Assembly: GCF_002394865.1 (NCBI RefSeq)
Contig: NZ_DGUZ01000009.1
Span: 1 to 64,000, forward strand
Reading direction: 5' to 3'
Length of the DNA stretch: 64,000 nt
Source of the DNA: Fibrobacter sp. UBA4297
GTDB lineage: Bacteria; Fibrobacterota; Fibrobacteria; Fibrobacterales; Fibrobacteraceae
In this document: positions 55,993 through 64,000 of the stretch, piece by piece
Layout: every line of letters begins with the position of its first letter
How positions within the stretch are numbered: the first letter of the stretch is position 1
Position numbers and translations under genes: made by a program
Notes under the pieces: model-generated
What the model was told of the DNA's origin: nothing
Databases searched by the model: none
What the model saw: only the letters and a program-made list of their open reading frames with translations

Positions 55993-56847
55993 TTATTGCA
56001 TAAGGCTTGTCAGGGAGAGCTCCGTCGTTCTTTCGGTGCTGCTCTTGACAATGTCCGCAATCGTTTGGCGGGCTTCTTCGCCTTCGGGTGCGGGGTAGAG
56101 GGGGAACACGTGTCCCAGTTCTTCGCCAACGTGGAGCGTGACGGATACGCCTGCCGCCTTCATTCTTTCACCGCAATTGACGATGTCGGGGTAGAATACT
56201 TCCCAGGTGCCGACGAAAATGTCGGTGGGCGGGAGCCCCTGCATGTTGCCGTAGATTGGCGAAACCATCGGTGCGTGTGCATCCATGCCGTTAGCCCAAG
56301 AAAGACCAAATTGATGCAGTTCGTCAATATGAAGCCAGTTGTCGTATTCCGCAATGGATTCATCGCCGCCAGTGATGTCGACCCACGGTGAAATCAAAAT
56401 GAGGTGCATGGGCGAGGGGAGCGACTGCTCTTGGATTTCTTCGGCGAGCGCAAGCGAAAATCCTCCACCGGCACTGTCACCCATGATGATGATTTTGCTG
56501 GCGGGGAAACGTTTTAAAAGTTCGCTATAGAGCTTTAATACGAGAGTGTGGGCTTCGTGCACCGTGTGCTTTGGCGCAAGAGGGTAGTCCGGCATGACCC
56601 AACCGCAGCCAGTCGCCTTTGAAATTTCAGAAAGAATCTTCCAGTGGGATGGCGTAATGCCTTGCCTGTAGGCTCCGCCGTGGAGGTAGAGGATGACGGG
56701 CTTGGTTTCGTCTGCGGCCGCCATCTCGTAAACGTGCATGCCCTCAATCTGGTATTCTTTTACGGGGCGCTTGTCGACGCTCACCAAAGAGACAATCGCT
56801 ACGAGCGCGAGCAGTAAACAGGGCAAGAATATCTTTGCAAATTTCAT
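55993..56847 (-). CDS. Alpha/beta hydrolase of the HSL/esterase family
   Basis: A 284-residue carboxylesterase-type enzyme. An N-terminal hydrophobic segment (residues 3-23) indicates export or anchoring. LYLHGGAYRQG is the oxyanion-hole HGGG-type motif (residues about 54-64) and GDSAGGG carries the nucleophile Ser near 125. VGTWEVFYPD holds a candidate acidic residue and GLGHVFP-like EELGHVFPL gives the catalytic His. A close relation to acetyl-xylan or lipid esterases is possible. A TATATTG box lies about 35 bp upstream of the ATG. Confidence 0.85.
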   Translation of the reverse strand: MKFAKIFLPCLLLALVAIVSLVSVDKRPVKEYQIEGMHVYEMAAADETKPVILYLHGGAYRQGITPSHWKILSEISKATGCGWVMPDYPLAPKHTVHEAHTLVLKLYSELLKRFPASKIIIMGDSAGGGFSLALAEEIQEQSLPSPMHLILISPWVDITGGDESIAEYDNWLHIDELHQFGLSWANGMDAHAPMVSPIYGNMQGLPPTDIFVGTWEVFYPDIVNCGERMKAAGVSVTLHVGEELGHVFPLYPAPEGEEARQTIADIVKSSTERTTELSLTSLMQ

Positions 56848-56944
56848 ACGAGGGGGCGATTACACCAGAGTTCTCGACAATATACTTTTTCTGTCGTGTA
56901 AACTCAAGTAAAAAAAAGAAGACCCCGCAACAGTGTGATTTTGC

Positions 56945-57085
56945 TTGTCATGCCGGACTCAGTTCCGGCATCGCCTTCTCGTATAAAAAGAAGACCCCGG
57001 CCCTTCGACAGGCTCAGGGACCTGGTGGGCCGGGGTGACAATTCACTGGATCCCCTCCCGCGCTATGCTTGGTCGAGGATGACAA
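56945..57085. repeat. REP-like palindrome and GC-rich dispersed repeat
   Basis: GTCATGCCGGA ... TCCGGCATCGCC at 56947-56975, then CCCTTCGACAGGCTCAGGGA and CCCGGC/GCCGGGGTGACA (56997-57042), ending GAGGATGACAAG. Between two minus-strand genes; no coding sequence. Confidence 0.75.
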
Positions 57086-57094
57086 GCCTGATTA

Positions 57095-57784
57095 CTAGAA
57101 TTCAATCAAACCCTTGGCTTCGTCAGCGAGGATGACTTTCGTTGCCATGTTGATGAACAGGCCGTGTCCGACGATACCCACGATGTGTTCCAGATCACGG
57201 GCGAGCTTGTCCGGGTCTGCGATGGGAGCGAACTTCGCATCGGCGATGAGGTTACCGCTGTCGCTAATCACCGGACCATCCTTGCCAGGAGCGCCCATGC
57301 GAACCTTGACTTCGCCACCGAGCTTTTTCACGCGTTCGGTCACGACGGCGATAGCGCCCGGGATGATTTCGAGAGGGACGGCGAACTTGGTGCCGAGCTG
57401 CTGCACGGCCTTGCCGGAGTCTGCGATAATCACGTAGTTATCCGTCATGGAGGCGACAATCTTTTCGAGGAGGTGTGCGGCTCCGCGTCCCTTGATGAGG
57501 TTGCGGTTCGGGTCGATTTCGTCGGCGCCGTCAATCACCATGTCGAGGTGGCTCACTTCGCCCATTTCCTTGAGCGGGATGCCGAGGCTACGGCATTGGA
57601 GTGTGGTGCTCCAGCTGGTCGAAACGCCCGTCACGTGGATGCCTTCGGTCTTGATGCGTTCGGCAAGGCGGTTCACCATGTGAGCTGCCGTGCTGCCTGT
57701 GCCGAGACCGACAATCATTCCGTCCTTGATCATGTCTGCGGCACGAACGCCTGCAGCCTTCTTGAGTTCATCCATCGATGCCAT
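57095..57784 (-). CDS. rpiA: Ribose-5-phosphate isomerase A
   Basis: Interconverts ribose-5-P and ribulose-5-P in the pentose phosphate pathway. GLGTGSTAAHMVNRLAER binds phosphate, GADEIDPNRNLIKGRGAAHLLEKIVA holds the catalytic Asp/Glu and Lys, and GNLIADAKFAPI is near the end. 229 residues. The start is ATG 57784, overlapping the FKBP stop by one base (TAATG), with AAAGGAG 9 nt upstream; ATG 57793 lies too close to that site. Coupled to the FKBP gene upstream. Confidence 0.92.
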   Translation of the reverse strand: MASMDELKKAAGVRAADMIKDGMIVGLGTGSTAAHMVNRLAERIKTEGIHVTGVSTSWSTTLQCRSLGIPLKEMGEVSHLDMVIDGADEIDPNRNLIKGRGAAHLLEKIVASMTDNYVIIADSGKAVQQLGTKFAVPLEIIPGAIAVVTERVKKLGGEVKVRMGAPGKDGPVISDSGNLIADAKFAPIADPDKLARDLEHIVGIVGHGLFINMATKVILADEAKGLIEF

Positions 57785-58413
57785 TAGCGCCATCTCCTTT
57801 CGTTTGAGTCAAAATTGTCGTCGCCCATGCGATTGTCGTAACTGTCGTAGTTGTCGTATCCGTCGTAATCGTCTTCATCCGGGAAGCCGGACTCCTGTTC
57901 GGTGAAACTTGCTTCGACGATGTCTACAACTTCGACGTTAAAAATCAAGTCCTTGCCTGCAAACGGGTGGTTCCCGTCCACAATCACGGTGTCTTCGAGA
58001 ATTTCCTTGATGGTGTAAATGCCGTCGCACTGGTCGTCATCGCCATCCAGGTTCAAGTCGTTTACAAATTCCTCGGCGGTGTCCGGCAACTGGAATTCGC
58101 GCATGTCGTTATCCTGGTACATTTCAAGTTCCATGCCGAGCCAGAGTTCTCCGACGTCGCGGAGTTCTTCTTTTGGGACCGTGAGGATAAGGTCCTTGCG
58201 GTATTCGCCGTAACCGAGATTTGCCGGAATGCTCACCGTAAACTTTTCGCCCAGACGACGCCCCGTCAATGCGTCTTCGAGTCCGGGAATGATGTTGTTG
58301 TATCCGTGGATGTACACGAACGGTTGGGAGGCGGGAACTTCTTCAAGAATTCGCTTGCCTTCTCTGAGGGTGTAGGCTATGCTCACCTTCATCTTGTCTT
58401 GAATGACTACCAT
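57784..58413 (-). CDS. FKBP/SlyD-type peptidyl-prolyl isomerase with acidic Tyr-rich tail
   Basis: Cytoplasmic chaperone-isomerase. VSIAYTLREGKRILEE, FVYIHGYNNIIPGLEDALTGRRLGEKFTVSIPANLGYGEY, an inserted chaperone (IF) domain about residues 68-135 and VDGNHPFAGKDLIFNVEVVDI are the SlyD signatures. Unlike SlyD the C-terminal tail is not His-rich; it is DDYDGYDNYDSYDNRMGDD, so metal binding is unlikely. The start ATG 58413 is chosen by homology to SlyD; Shine-Dalgarno is weak. Read into rpiA. Confidence 0.85.
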   Translation of the reverse strand: MVVIQDKMKVSIAYTLREGKRILEEVPASQPFVYIHGYNNIIPGLEDALTGRRLGEKFTVSIPANLGYGEYRKDLILTVPKEELRDVGELWLGMELEMYQDNDMREFQLPDTAEEFVNDLNLDGDDDQCDGIYTIKEILEDTVIVDGNHPFAGKDLIFNVEVVDIVEASFTEQESGFPDEDDYDGYDNYDSYDNRMGDDNFDSNERRWR

Positions 58414-58567
58414 ACATGCCCAAATGTAGTAAAAGGTGAGCGCCGCGGCAAAACATTTATGTTTTGACATGGCCGAGCCGTACTAAATGCAGCCCGATAG
58501 GGCTGCCAATGTAGTAAAATTGGTCAATTTCACCACTTATATTAAATTGTTTTTCTAAATTACGGGC

Positions 58568-59296
58568 ATGCTTTACGGTATTTGTTCAGATATCCATTCC
58601 AATGCCACCGCTTTCGAGGCTGTGCTCCAGTCCATGCGCGAAAATGGCGTGGAACGGAGAGTATGCCTTGGTGATATTGTGGGATATGGCGTCGATACCG
58701 ATGAGTGCGTCAATTTGGTTAAAGAGAACATGGATGTGTGCCTAATCGGGAACCACGATAGCGTGGCGGTCCGGTACGAATCCAGCGCCGGGTTCAACCC
58801 GTACGCGAAGCAGGCGATTGAATGGACCCAGAAGAACCTTTCCAAGGAGTCCGTGTCGTTTATCCGCTCGCTCCCGTACATCCAGGAAGAAAACGATATC
58901 TGCTTTGTGCATGCGTCGCCCTTGTCTCCGGCAGATTGGGTCTACGTGACCGATCTCGAGGATGCGCTGAACGCTTTTGACCATTTCTCGGAGCGCTACT
59001 GCTTTGTGGGGCATACGCATAGCCCGGTTATCATTGCTAGCCGCCCCTTGGCGATCCCGAAGATTCTGGACGAGTACGAGTACGTGATTGCGAATACCGA
59101 ACGCTTGCTGGTGAACGTCGGCAGTGTGGGACAACCCCGCGACCGCGACCCGAGAGCCTGCTGGTGTCTGCTCGATACCGAGACCAAGTGCGTGCGGCTC
59201 ATCCGAGTGGAATACGACATCCGCGAGACGCAGAACCGCATGAAAAAGCAGGGAATGCCCTCGTTCCTGATTGACCGGCTATCGGTTGGGAGATAG
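58568..59296 (+). CDS. Metallophosphoesterase (calcineurin-like)
   Basis: A 242-residue phosphoesterase. Metal-binding motifs: ICSDIHSN (D-x-H) at about 5-12, GDIVGYG, IGNHDSV near 60-66 and GHTHSPV near 149-155, in the order of a YfcE/DUF-type enzyme. NVGSVGQPRDRDPRA is typical of a diadenosine tetraphosphatase- or PrpE-like branch. TAAATT at 58556-58561 is 6 nt before the ATG and there is no Shine-Dalgarno. Substrate unknown. Confidence 0.87.
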   Translation: MLYGICSDIHSNATAFEAVLQSMRENGVERRVCLGDIVGYGVDTDECVNLVKENMDVCLIGNHDSVAVRYESSAGFNPYAKQAIEWTQKNLSKESVSFIRSLPYIQEENDICFVHASPLSPADWVYVTDLEDALNAFDHFSERYCFVGHTHSPVIIASRPLAIPKILDEYEYVIANTERLLVNVGSVGQPRDRDPRACWCLLDTETKCVRLIRVEYDIRETQNRMKKQGMPSFLIDRLSVGR

Positions 59297-59378
59297 GTTA
59301 GACGAGAGAGGTGTAAATGGAAAAATGTTTAGCTTTGGATCTTGTTGAAGGCGATAGTTATCGTATTTGTTTGTTTTC

Positions 59379-59411
59379 TCTTGTCTCTCGTCTCTCGTCT
59401 TTCGTCTAACT
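59379..59411. repeat. C-type heptad arm directly before rlmH
   Basis: CTCTTGT CTCTCGT CTCTCGT CTTTCGT CTAACT, ending at the ATG 59412. An opposite arm (AGACGAGAGAGGTG) is at about 59298-59312, just past the previous stop, so the whole spacer can pair. Confidence 0.85.
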
Positions 59412-59873
59412 ATGAAATGGATTTTAGCTGTTTTCGGTCGTGCAGGTTCCCCGTTCATTGCGGACGAGGTGGAAAAGTATGTGAAGCGTTTGCGCGGTTC
59501 CGCGATGCCACTGGAAGTGGTGGAGCTCAAGGAATCGAAAATTGACGACCACGCCCAGGCGCTTGCCCAGGAAGCCGCCCTTTTCGAAAAAAAATTCCCG
59601 CGTAACGAGTACCGCCGAGTGATCCTCTCTGAAGAGGGCAAGCTCATGACGACGGTGAAGCTTGCCGATACGTTACAGGCCCGCTTTACGGGAAATATTG
59701 TGTTTTTGATTGGCTCTGCGTACGGCATCGACGAGAACTTGAAAAAGTCCGCCGACTTGCTCTTGAGCCTTTCTCCATTGACTTTTACCCACGACCACGC
59801 CAGGATTATTACGGTGGAACAGCTCTACCGCGTCCAGATGGTCATGCAAAACCACCCTTATCATCACCGATGA
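59412..59873 (+). CDS. rlmH: 23S rRNA pseudouridine-1915 N3-methyltransferase
   Basis: SPOUT methyltransferase RlmH. 153 residues, the usual length. The knot region shows VFLIGSAYGIDENLKKSAD and SLSPLTFTHDHARIITVEQLYRVQMVMQNHPYHH, with the family-typical H-x-x-x-R-I and EQLYRA-like end. The ATG 59412 lies at the end of a C-type repeat with no Shine-Dalgarno, as for tonB; the ORF extension to 59367 is translated repeat. Confidence 0.9.
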   Translation: MKWILAVFGRAGSPFIADEVEKYVKRLRGSAMPLEVVELKESKIDDHAQALAQEAALFEKKFPRNEYRRVILSEEGKLMTTVKLADTLQARFTGNIVFLIGSAYGIDENLKKSADLLLSLSPLTFTHDHARIITVEQLYRVQMVMQNHPYHHR

Positions 59874-59916
59874 GACGAGAGAACGGTGCTGCGCACCTAC
59901 AGACGAGAGACGAAAG
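59873..59916. repeat. C-type repeat between rlmH and folA
   Basis: GAGACGAGAGAA, hairpin GGTGC TGC GCACC, TACAGACGAGAGACGAAAG. Same as 45945-45990 except that both sides of the hairpin stem changed together (GGAGC/GCTCC to GGTGC/GCACC). Confidence 0.88.
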
Positions 59917-60408
59917 ATGTTAATTTCTGCAATTGTTGCTGTTTCTGAAAACAATGTCATCGGGCGTGACGGTCACTTGCCGTGGCACCTTTCTGCCGAT
60001 CTCAAGCGCTTCAAGGCGATTACTACGGGGCATGCCATCATCCTCGGTCGCAAAAATTACGACGATATCGGACGCCCGCTCCCGAACCGCACGAACTACG
60101 TGCTCACCCGCAACAAGGATTTCCAGGCCCCGGGCTGCATTGTCTGCTCTTCGCTCGGTGAGGCTATTGAGGCCGCTCGCGCTGCTGGCGAGACGGAATG
60201 TTTCATTATCGGTGGTGCTGCCGTGTACCGTGAAGCTATGCCGCTTGTCGAAAAACTCTATTTGACGAGAGTTTTGTCGCACGTGGAAGGCGATGTATTC
60301 TTCCCTGAATGGAACGATAAGTTCCAGAAAGAAAGCGAAGAATCTTTCCCGGCAGACGAAAAAAACGACTTCCCGACAACCTTTGAAATTTGGGTACGAA
60401 AAAAATAA
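59917..60408 (+). CDS. folA: Dihydrofolate reductase
   Basis: Reduces dihydrofolate to tetrahydrofolate. A 163-residue DHFR: AIVAVSENNVIGRDGHLPWHLSADLKRFKAIT (with the catalytic acidic residue Asp28), ILGRKNYDDIGRPLPNRTNYVLTR, and IIGGAAVYREAMP near 96-108. The end FEIWVRKK is family-like. ATG 59917 is immediately after a C-type repeat whose GAGAGACGAAAG is purine-rich and may serve as ribosome site. Follows rlmH with no terminator. Confidence 0.93.
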   Translation: MLISAIVAVSENNVIGRDGHLPWHLSADLKRFKAITTGHAIILGRKNYDDIGRPLPNRTNYVLTRNKDFQAPGCIVCSSLGEAIEAARAAGETECFIIGGAAVYREAMPLVEKLYLTRVLSHVEGDVFFPEWNDKFQKESEESFPADEKNDFPTTFEIWVRKK

Positions 60409-60447
60409 GGTTCTATTGCCCTTAGAATAACTTATTATATACTAGAG

Positions 60448-62139
60448 ATGTTGTTGAGAAATGGAAAGAAAATACTTAGACTTCTCATTGCAGTGGTTGC
60501 CGCTGTAATTGTTGTTCTATTTGTTGTCAGTTTTAACGGCATGTGCCGTCATGGTTCTTGCAACAATGTCATCGCCCTTAACGATGGCTGGTCCATTTCT
60601 TTTGGCGGCATTCATCTTCCGCCGATGGAACATGTCTCCGATTTCCGAGTTCCCTCAAATATTCAGCCCGGCGATACGATCATCTACGAGCGCGACATGC
60701 GGAACGATTCGATTCCCTTGCCGACAACGCTCCGATTCCATGCGTATCACGTTGCAGTAGCTGTCTATGTTGACAGTGTTTGCTATTACCGTTATGGTTT
60801 TGAACGCTTTAAAGAGGGAAAACTGGTCGGTAGCGGCATCCACCTTGTAAATATGCCGGAATTTCTTGACGATCATGTCATCCGCGTGGTGACGATTGTG
60901 ACCGAAAAAGCGGCCGCAAAATCTGTGGCGCAGATTGAACTTTTGCGTTCAAATAGCATGACAGACTATTTTTCGCAAAATTCTGATTCCATTACCATTG
61001 GCATATTCCTAATGTTTTTCGGGATGATTGCCTTTATTACAGGCTGCTGTGCCGTCGGCTTTGACAGGGCTTATTACCGCCTTGTTCTGATTGGCTTGTT
61101 TGCTGGTTTGATGGGACTTTGGACGCTGAATTACGCGAAGGGTATCCAGATTGTTTCCACGAACTATGCGCTGGATACGACGTTGGAATACGTTTCGCTT
61201 TACCTTGCTGCAATCCCGTTTGGCCTTTTGATTATCAATATGCGTGCGGGCAAGATTCCGACCTGGAAGTTGAACGTGCTGAAAGTCATTGTCGGCTTTG
61301 GTGTGCTGTTCTTTGTGGTGACGACGATTTTGCATGTGACCGATATTGCGCATTACCCGACGTTCTTGCTCATTTACCATAGCTATATCTTTATTTCGTT
61401 CCTGTTCATGGTGTTCTTCAAGGTCCTTTATGACCGCGGTGCCGGAATGCAAGAGAAAATTCTTGCGTCGGGAACGGTGGTGTTTGTGCTGTTTGGCATT
61501 GCCGATTTGTTCCGCTATAATGTGCAGAACTTGTTCGGCTTGGAAAAATCCTTCTTGGATGCGACTTGCCTCCCGGTCGGTACGCTCCTGTTCATTTTGC
61601 TCTTGATGGTGGGCTATCTCGTCTATATGTACGAGGAGCTCATGGACAAGACCGAAAAGGAAGTGCTCCGCCAGATTGCTTATCGCGATGCCTTGACTGG
61701 CATTTATAACCGCGCAAAGTGCGAACACATTTTTGAAGTGCTCAACCGCGATGATAGCGACTATGCTATCGTGAGTATCGACGTGAATGGCCTCAAGTAC
61801 GTGAACGACCACTTTGGACATTCGACGGGTGATAAGCTCCTGTGTGCTTTTGCCGATGTGTTCAAGAATGCGTTTAATGGCATTGGGACGACTATTCGCA
61901 TGGGTGGTGACGAGTTTGTGGCGATTGTTCGTGCAGAACACCTTTCTGATTTGAATACCGCGCTAAAGACGATGGTGCTTTTGGAAAAAGAAGCCAAGTT
62001 GCCGATTGAATTGAATGTCGCTTATGGCTATTCTGTGCGCCGTCGCGGTGATGCCGTGACTGCAATGGACGTTTACCGCATGGCGGATGCTAATATGTAC
62101 GCCATGAAGCTCGCCTCTAAGCAACAGCGAATGGCGTAA
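60448..62139 (+). CDS. GGDEF diguanylate cyclase with 7TM sensor
   Basis: A 563-residue membrane protein. An N-terminal helix (about 10-30) is followed by an extracytoplasmic beta-rich region (about 40-170) and about seven transmembrane segments (about 185-395, a 7TMR-DISM arrangement). The GGDEF domain is at about 405-560 with YRDALTGIYNRAKCEHIF, DVNGLKYVNDHFGHSTGD and G486-G-D-E-F. The catalytic motif is intact, so it should make c-di-GMP. The position five residues before GGDEF does not read R-x-x-D, so the inhibitory I-site appears missing. A TATATA box lies 6 nt upstream of the ATG. Confidence 0.9.
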   Translation: MLLRNGKKILRLLIAVVAAVIVVLFVVSFNGMCRHGSCNNVIALNDGWSISFGGIHLPPMEHVSDFRVPSNIQPGDTIIYERDMRNDSIPLPTTLRFHAYHVAVAVYVDSVCYYRYGFERFKEGKLVGSGIHLVNMPEFLDDHVIRVVTIVTEKAAAKSVAQIELLRSNSMTDYFSQNSDSITIGIFLMFFGMIAFITGCCAVGFDRAYYRLVLIGLFAGLMGLWTLNYAKGIQIVSTNYALDTTLEYVSLYLAAIPFGLLIINMRAGKIPTWKLNVLKVIVGFGVLFFVVTTILHVTDIAHYPTFLLIYHSYIFISFLFMVFFKVLYDRGAGMQEKILASGTVVFVLFGIADLFRYNVQNLFGLEKSFLDATCLPVGTLLFILLLMVGYLVYMYEELMDKTEKEVLRQIAYRDALTGIYNRAKCEHIFEVLNRDDSDYAIVSIDVNGLKYVNDHFGHSTGDKLLCAFADVFKNAFNGIGTTIRMGGDEFVAIVRAEHLSDLNTALKTMVLLEKEAKLPIELNVAYGYSVRRRGDAVTAMDVYRMADANMYAMKLASKQQRMA

Positions 62140-62196
62140 TTAGAACTTAGATCTTTGAAAATCTGCCAACTAAGTTCTGCCAACTAAGTTCTATAA
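62138..62196. repeat. A-type heptad inverted repeat
   Basis: TTAGAACTTAGATC ... ATCTGCCAACTAAGTTCTGCCAACTAAGTTCTA, the same words as at 2003-2060. Confidence 0.8.
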
Positions 62197-62233
62197 AACT
62201 TTTCTTTCGCACATTTTTTTGATTAGATTTTGA

Positions 62234-63520
62234 ATGATGATTGAGTTCAATATCTTTTATAAACTTGCGGCAGCGCTGGGAATCGGTTTCATTATCGGGA
62301 TGCAGCGTGAAAACTCGTATTCCCGCAATAATTCTAGGCACCCTGCCGGGCTGTGCTCGTTTTCGATTGTGAGCCTTTGTGGCGCATTGTCCTGCTACCT
62401 GGGCGACTTGATGGAATCGATCGTTCCCTTTGTCGTCGGGCTTGTGATTGTCGGGCTTTTGCTTGTGGCAAGCCATATTGCGTACGGACTCTCGAACCAG
62501 AATAATGGCGGGCCTGCGGGTGTCACGACGAGTGCGGCGCTTATCATGATTTATTTCTTGGGGGCGCTTTGCTGGTTCAACCGGCTTTTGGAAGCGTGCA
62601 TCCTCATGATTGTGCTCTTGTGGCTGTTGGCGGTCAAGCGGCAGCTCCACGATTTTGCAAAGAAACTTTCGACAGAAGACATTATGGCGACTGTCAAGTT
62701 TGCTGTGATTTCTCTCATGATTTTGCCGTTCCTGCCGAACCGCTCATTTGGTCCGCCGGGGCTCGAGGTCTTGAATCCGCATACGATTTGGCTTTTTGTG
62801 GTGTTCATTTGCGGCATTGGCTTTGTGGGCTATGTGCTCATCAAACTTGTTGGGCCGGGCAAGGGCATTTGGCTCACGGGACTTTTGGGCGGGCTTGCGA
62901 GCAGTACCGCACTCACGCTGAATTTGGCGGGCCGTAGCGTCGATAACGAACAGTATGCGGCGGACTTCACGCTTGGTATTGTGCTCAGCTGGTCGGTGAT
63001 GTATGCGCGACTCTACCTCATTTGCATATTCCTGATGCCGTCACTTGCGCTTCCGCTTTTGGCTCCTCTCCTTGTGCCTGTGGTGCCGGGGCTTGGCTAT
63101 GCGGCGTACTTGAAGCTTCGTGAGTCTAAGGATCATCGCCAGAAGACGACTGATTTTAACAACCCGTTCAAGCTGTTGCCGGCGATTAAGTTTGGCTTGG
63201 TCTTTACGGTGGTCATGTTCATTGCGAATGCGGCTCACGCTTATTTGGGCTCGGGCGCGTTGATGATTTGTAGCTTCTTGGGCGGTGCAGCCGAAATGGA
63301 TGCGGTGGCATTCTCGCTCATCGACATGTGCCGGAAGGCGACTCTTGAACACCACAACCTGATTTTGGCGCTCCTTTTTGCGAGCCTCGCCAATACGCTT
63401 ACCAAGGGCTGCATGGTGTATTTCCTTGGGGCAAAGTCCATGCGCCGCCCGATTCTCCCGGCGGTGGGACTTATCTGCGGCGTGTCCGTAGTGATGATTG
63501 GAATTTATTCGGTGGTATAA
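62234..63520 (+). CDS. MgtC/DUF4010 membrane protein
   Basis: A 428-residue integral membrane protein with about 11 hydrophobic segments. The N-terminal MgtC-like region (YKLAAALGIGFIIGMQRENS, then GLCSFSIVSLCGALSCYLGD) is followed by a DUF4010 region (LPFLPNRSFGPPGLEVLNPHTIWLFVVFICGIGFVGYVLIKLVG, GGLASSTALTLNLAGRS). Related proteins are thought to act in ion or cofactor handling; the real substrate is not established. ATG 62234 (ATGATG) lies after a TAGATT-like box; no Shine-Dalgarno. Next gene starts 1 nt after its stop. Confidence 0.85.
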   Translation: MMIEFNIFYKLAAALGIGFIIGMQRENSYSRNNSRHPAGLCSFSIVSLCGALSCYLGDLMESIVPFVVGLVIVGLLLVASHIAYGLSNQNNGGPAGVTTSAALIMIYFLGALCWFNRLLEACILMIVLLWLLAVKRQLHDFAKKLSTEDIMATVKFAVISLMILPFLPNRSFGPPGLEVLNPHTIWLFVVFICGIGFVGYVLIKLVGPGKGIWLTGLLGGLASSTALTLNLAGRSVDNEQYAADFTLGIVLSWSVMYARLYLICIFLMPSLALPLLAPLLVPVVPGLGYAAYLKLRESKDHRQKTTDFNNPFKLLPAIKFGLVFTVVMFIANAAHAYLGSGALMICSFLGGAAEMDAVAFSLIDMCRKATLEHHNLILALLFASLANTLTKGCMVYFLGAKSMRRPILPAVGLICGVSVVMIGIYSVV

Positions 63521-63521
63521 A

Positions 63522-64000
63522 ATGTCTGAAAAAATGAAATTTGCATTGACTATCGCAGGCTTCGATGGCTCTGCGGGCGCTGGTATTTTAGCGGATGTCA
63601 AGACGATGGCGCACTTTGGCGTGTTCTGTGAATCTGTATGTACCGCACTCACGCAACAGAACGAAGATGAATTTGTGGCGCCTGGCTGGGTAATCTGGGA
63701 ACGCATCGAAGCGCAACTTGAAACGTTGTTTGCTAAGCGACAGTTCAAGTTCGTGAAAATCGGACTTGTCGAAAAGGCTAAAGTCCTGCAGCGAATTGTA
63801 GAATTTGTCCGTGAAAAGTCTCCGGATGCCTACATTATTTGGGATCCGATTGCTAGCGCTTCGGCTGGGTTCCACTTTATGCGCTCGGCAGAACGCGATG
63901 AATTTATGCCGGTGATGAAGCAGATTGATTTGGTCACTCCAAATCTGGACGAGTTCGGATTCCTGGGATTTGAACAGGCCGCTTCTCGCGGAAAGTTTGA
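63522..64000 (+). CDS. thiD: Hydroxymethylpyrimidine/phosphomethylpyrimidine kinase (3' truncated)
   Basis: Phosphorylates HMP and HMP-P in thiamine synthesis. The visible 159 residues carry ALTIAGFDGSAGAGILADVKTMAHFGVFCESVCTALTQQN, VKIGLVEKAKVLQRIVEF, IIWDPIASASAG and IDLVTPNLDEFGFLG, all ThiD-type. The window ends before the anion-hole and catalytic Asp. ATG 63522 is 1 nt after the MgtC-like stop, so the genes are coupled. Q-N-E-D in place of the usual QNT-x-G region is slightly divergent. Confidence 0.88.
   Translation, partial: MSEKMKFALTIAGFDGSAGAGILADVKTMAHFGVFCESVCTALTQQNEDEFVAPGWVIWERIEAQLETLFAKRQFKFVKIGLVEKAKVLQRIVEFVREKSPDAYIIWDPIASASAGFHFMRSAERDEFMPVMKQIDLVTPNLDEFGFLGFEQAASRGKF

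Overview
The window reads as a chromosomal segment of Fibrobacter (F. succinogenes or a close relative). The evidence is a TIGR02147-family regulator (a family I know mainly from Fibrobacter), lipoproteins with poly-serine linkers, cellulose/hemicellulose enzymes (GH9, GH116, a polysaccharide deacetylase with a T9SS-like tail), and promoter-like TATATTTG/TATATTGCG boxes. I see no prophage, integrase, insertion sequence or CRISPR array. Most genes are ordinary chromosomal housekeeping genes.

Layout: 0-4.4 kb carries an AlgX/AlgJ-like acetyltransferase, an orphan HigA-type HTH protein, PmbA and adenylate kinase. 4.5-11 kb is an accessory block of four lipoproteins and one TIGR02147 protein. 11-20.8 kb holds leuB, a secreted deacetylase, ruvAB, a cytoplasmic GH116 enzyme, purN and rnhB. 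20.8-28 kb has a gene-free AT-rich stretch, tRNA-Arg(ACG), a class A penicillin-binding protein, groSL and a sugar-nucleotide transferase. 28-38 kb has a DUF748/AsmA-like protein, a GH9 enzyme without signal peptide, the operon tsaB-rimI-DUF218, ddl, a second gene-free stretch, an epimerase and a UbiA prenyltransferase. 38-42.3 kb has rsgA, nadD and an RluA-type synthase. 42.6-48.2 kb is a TonB2/TtpC-like energy-transduction operon (DUF3450, ExbB-fusion, ExbB, ExbD, TonB, TPR). 48.2-64 kb has an RlhA-like U32 protein, a structured leader RNA before a disordered membrane-anchored protein, an HD-hydrolase plus AEP-primase-like pair, an SPFH protein, an esterase, rpiA, an FKBP isomerase, rlmH, folA, a GGDEF protein, an MgtC/DUF4010 protein and the start of thiD.

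The most striking feature is not a gene. The intergenic spaces, and at least three coding regions, are seeded with several classes of hairpin-forming repeats. The main class has arms built from near-perfect 7-bp units (five sequence families, A-E) around short GC hairpins, most with 3-nt loops, whose stems covary between copies. A 28-bp palindromic REP-like element, a second covarying stem-loop element and a composite element with conserved ends are also present. These repeats lie directly in front of start codons that lack a Shine-Dalgarno sequence, interrupt rsgA and the U32 gene in frame, and appear to supply the signal-peptide core of a TPR lipid/TonB-locus protein. Two gene-free regions carry clusters of a TTTTTSACGTAAAA palindrome. 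At least eight genes have a TAnnnT box 6-7 nt before the ATG, which predicts leaderless mRNAs.
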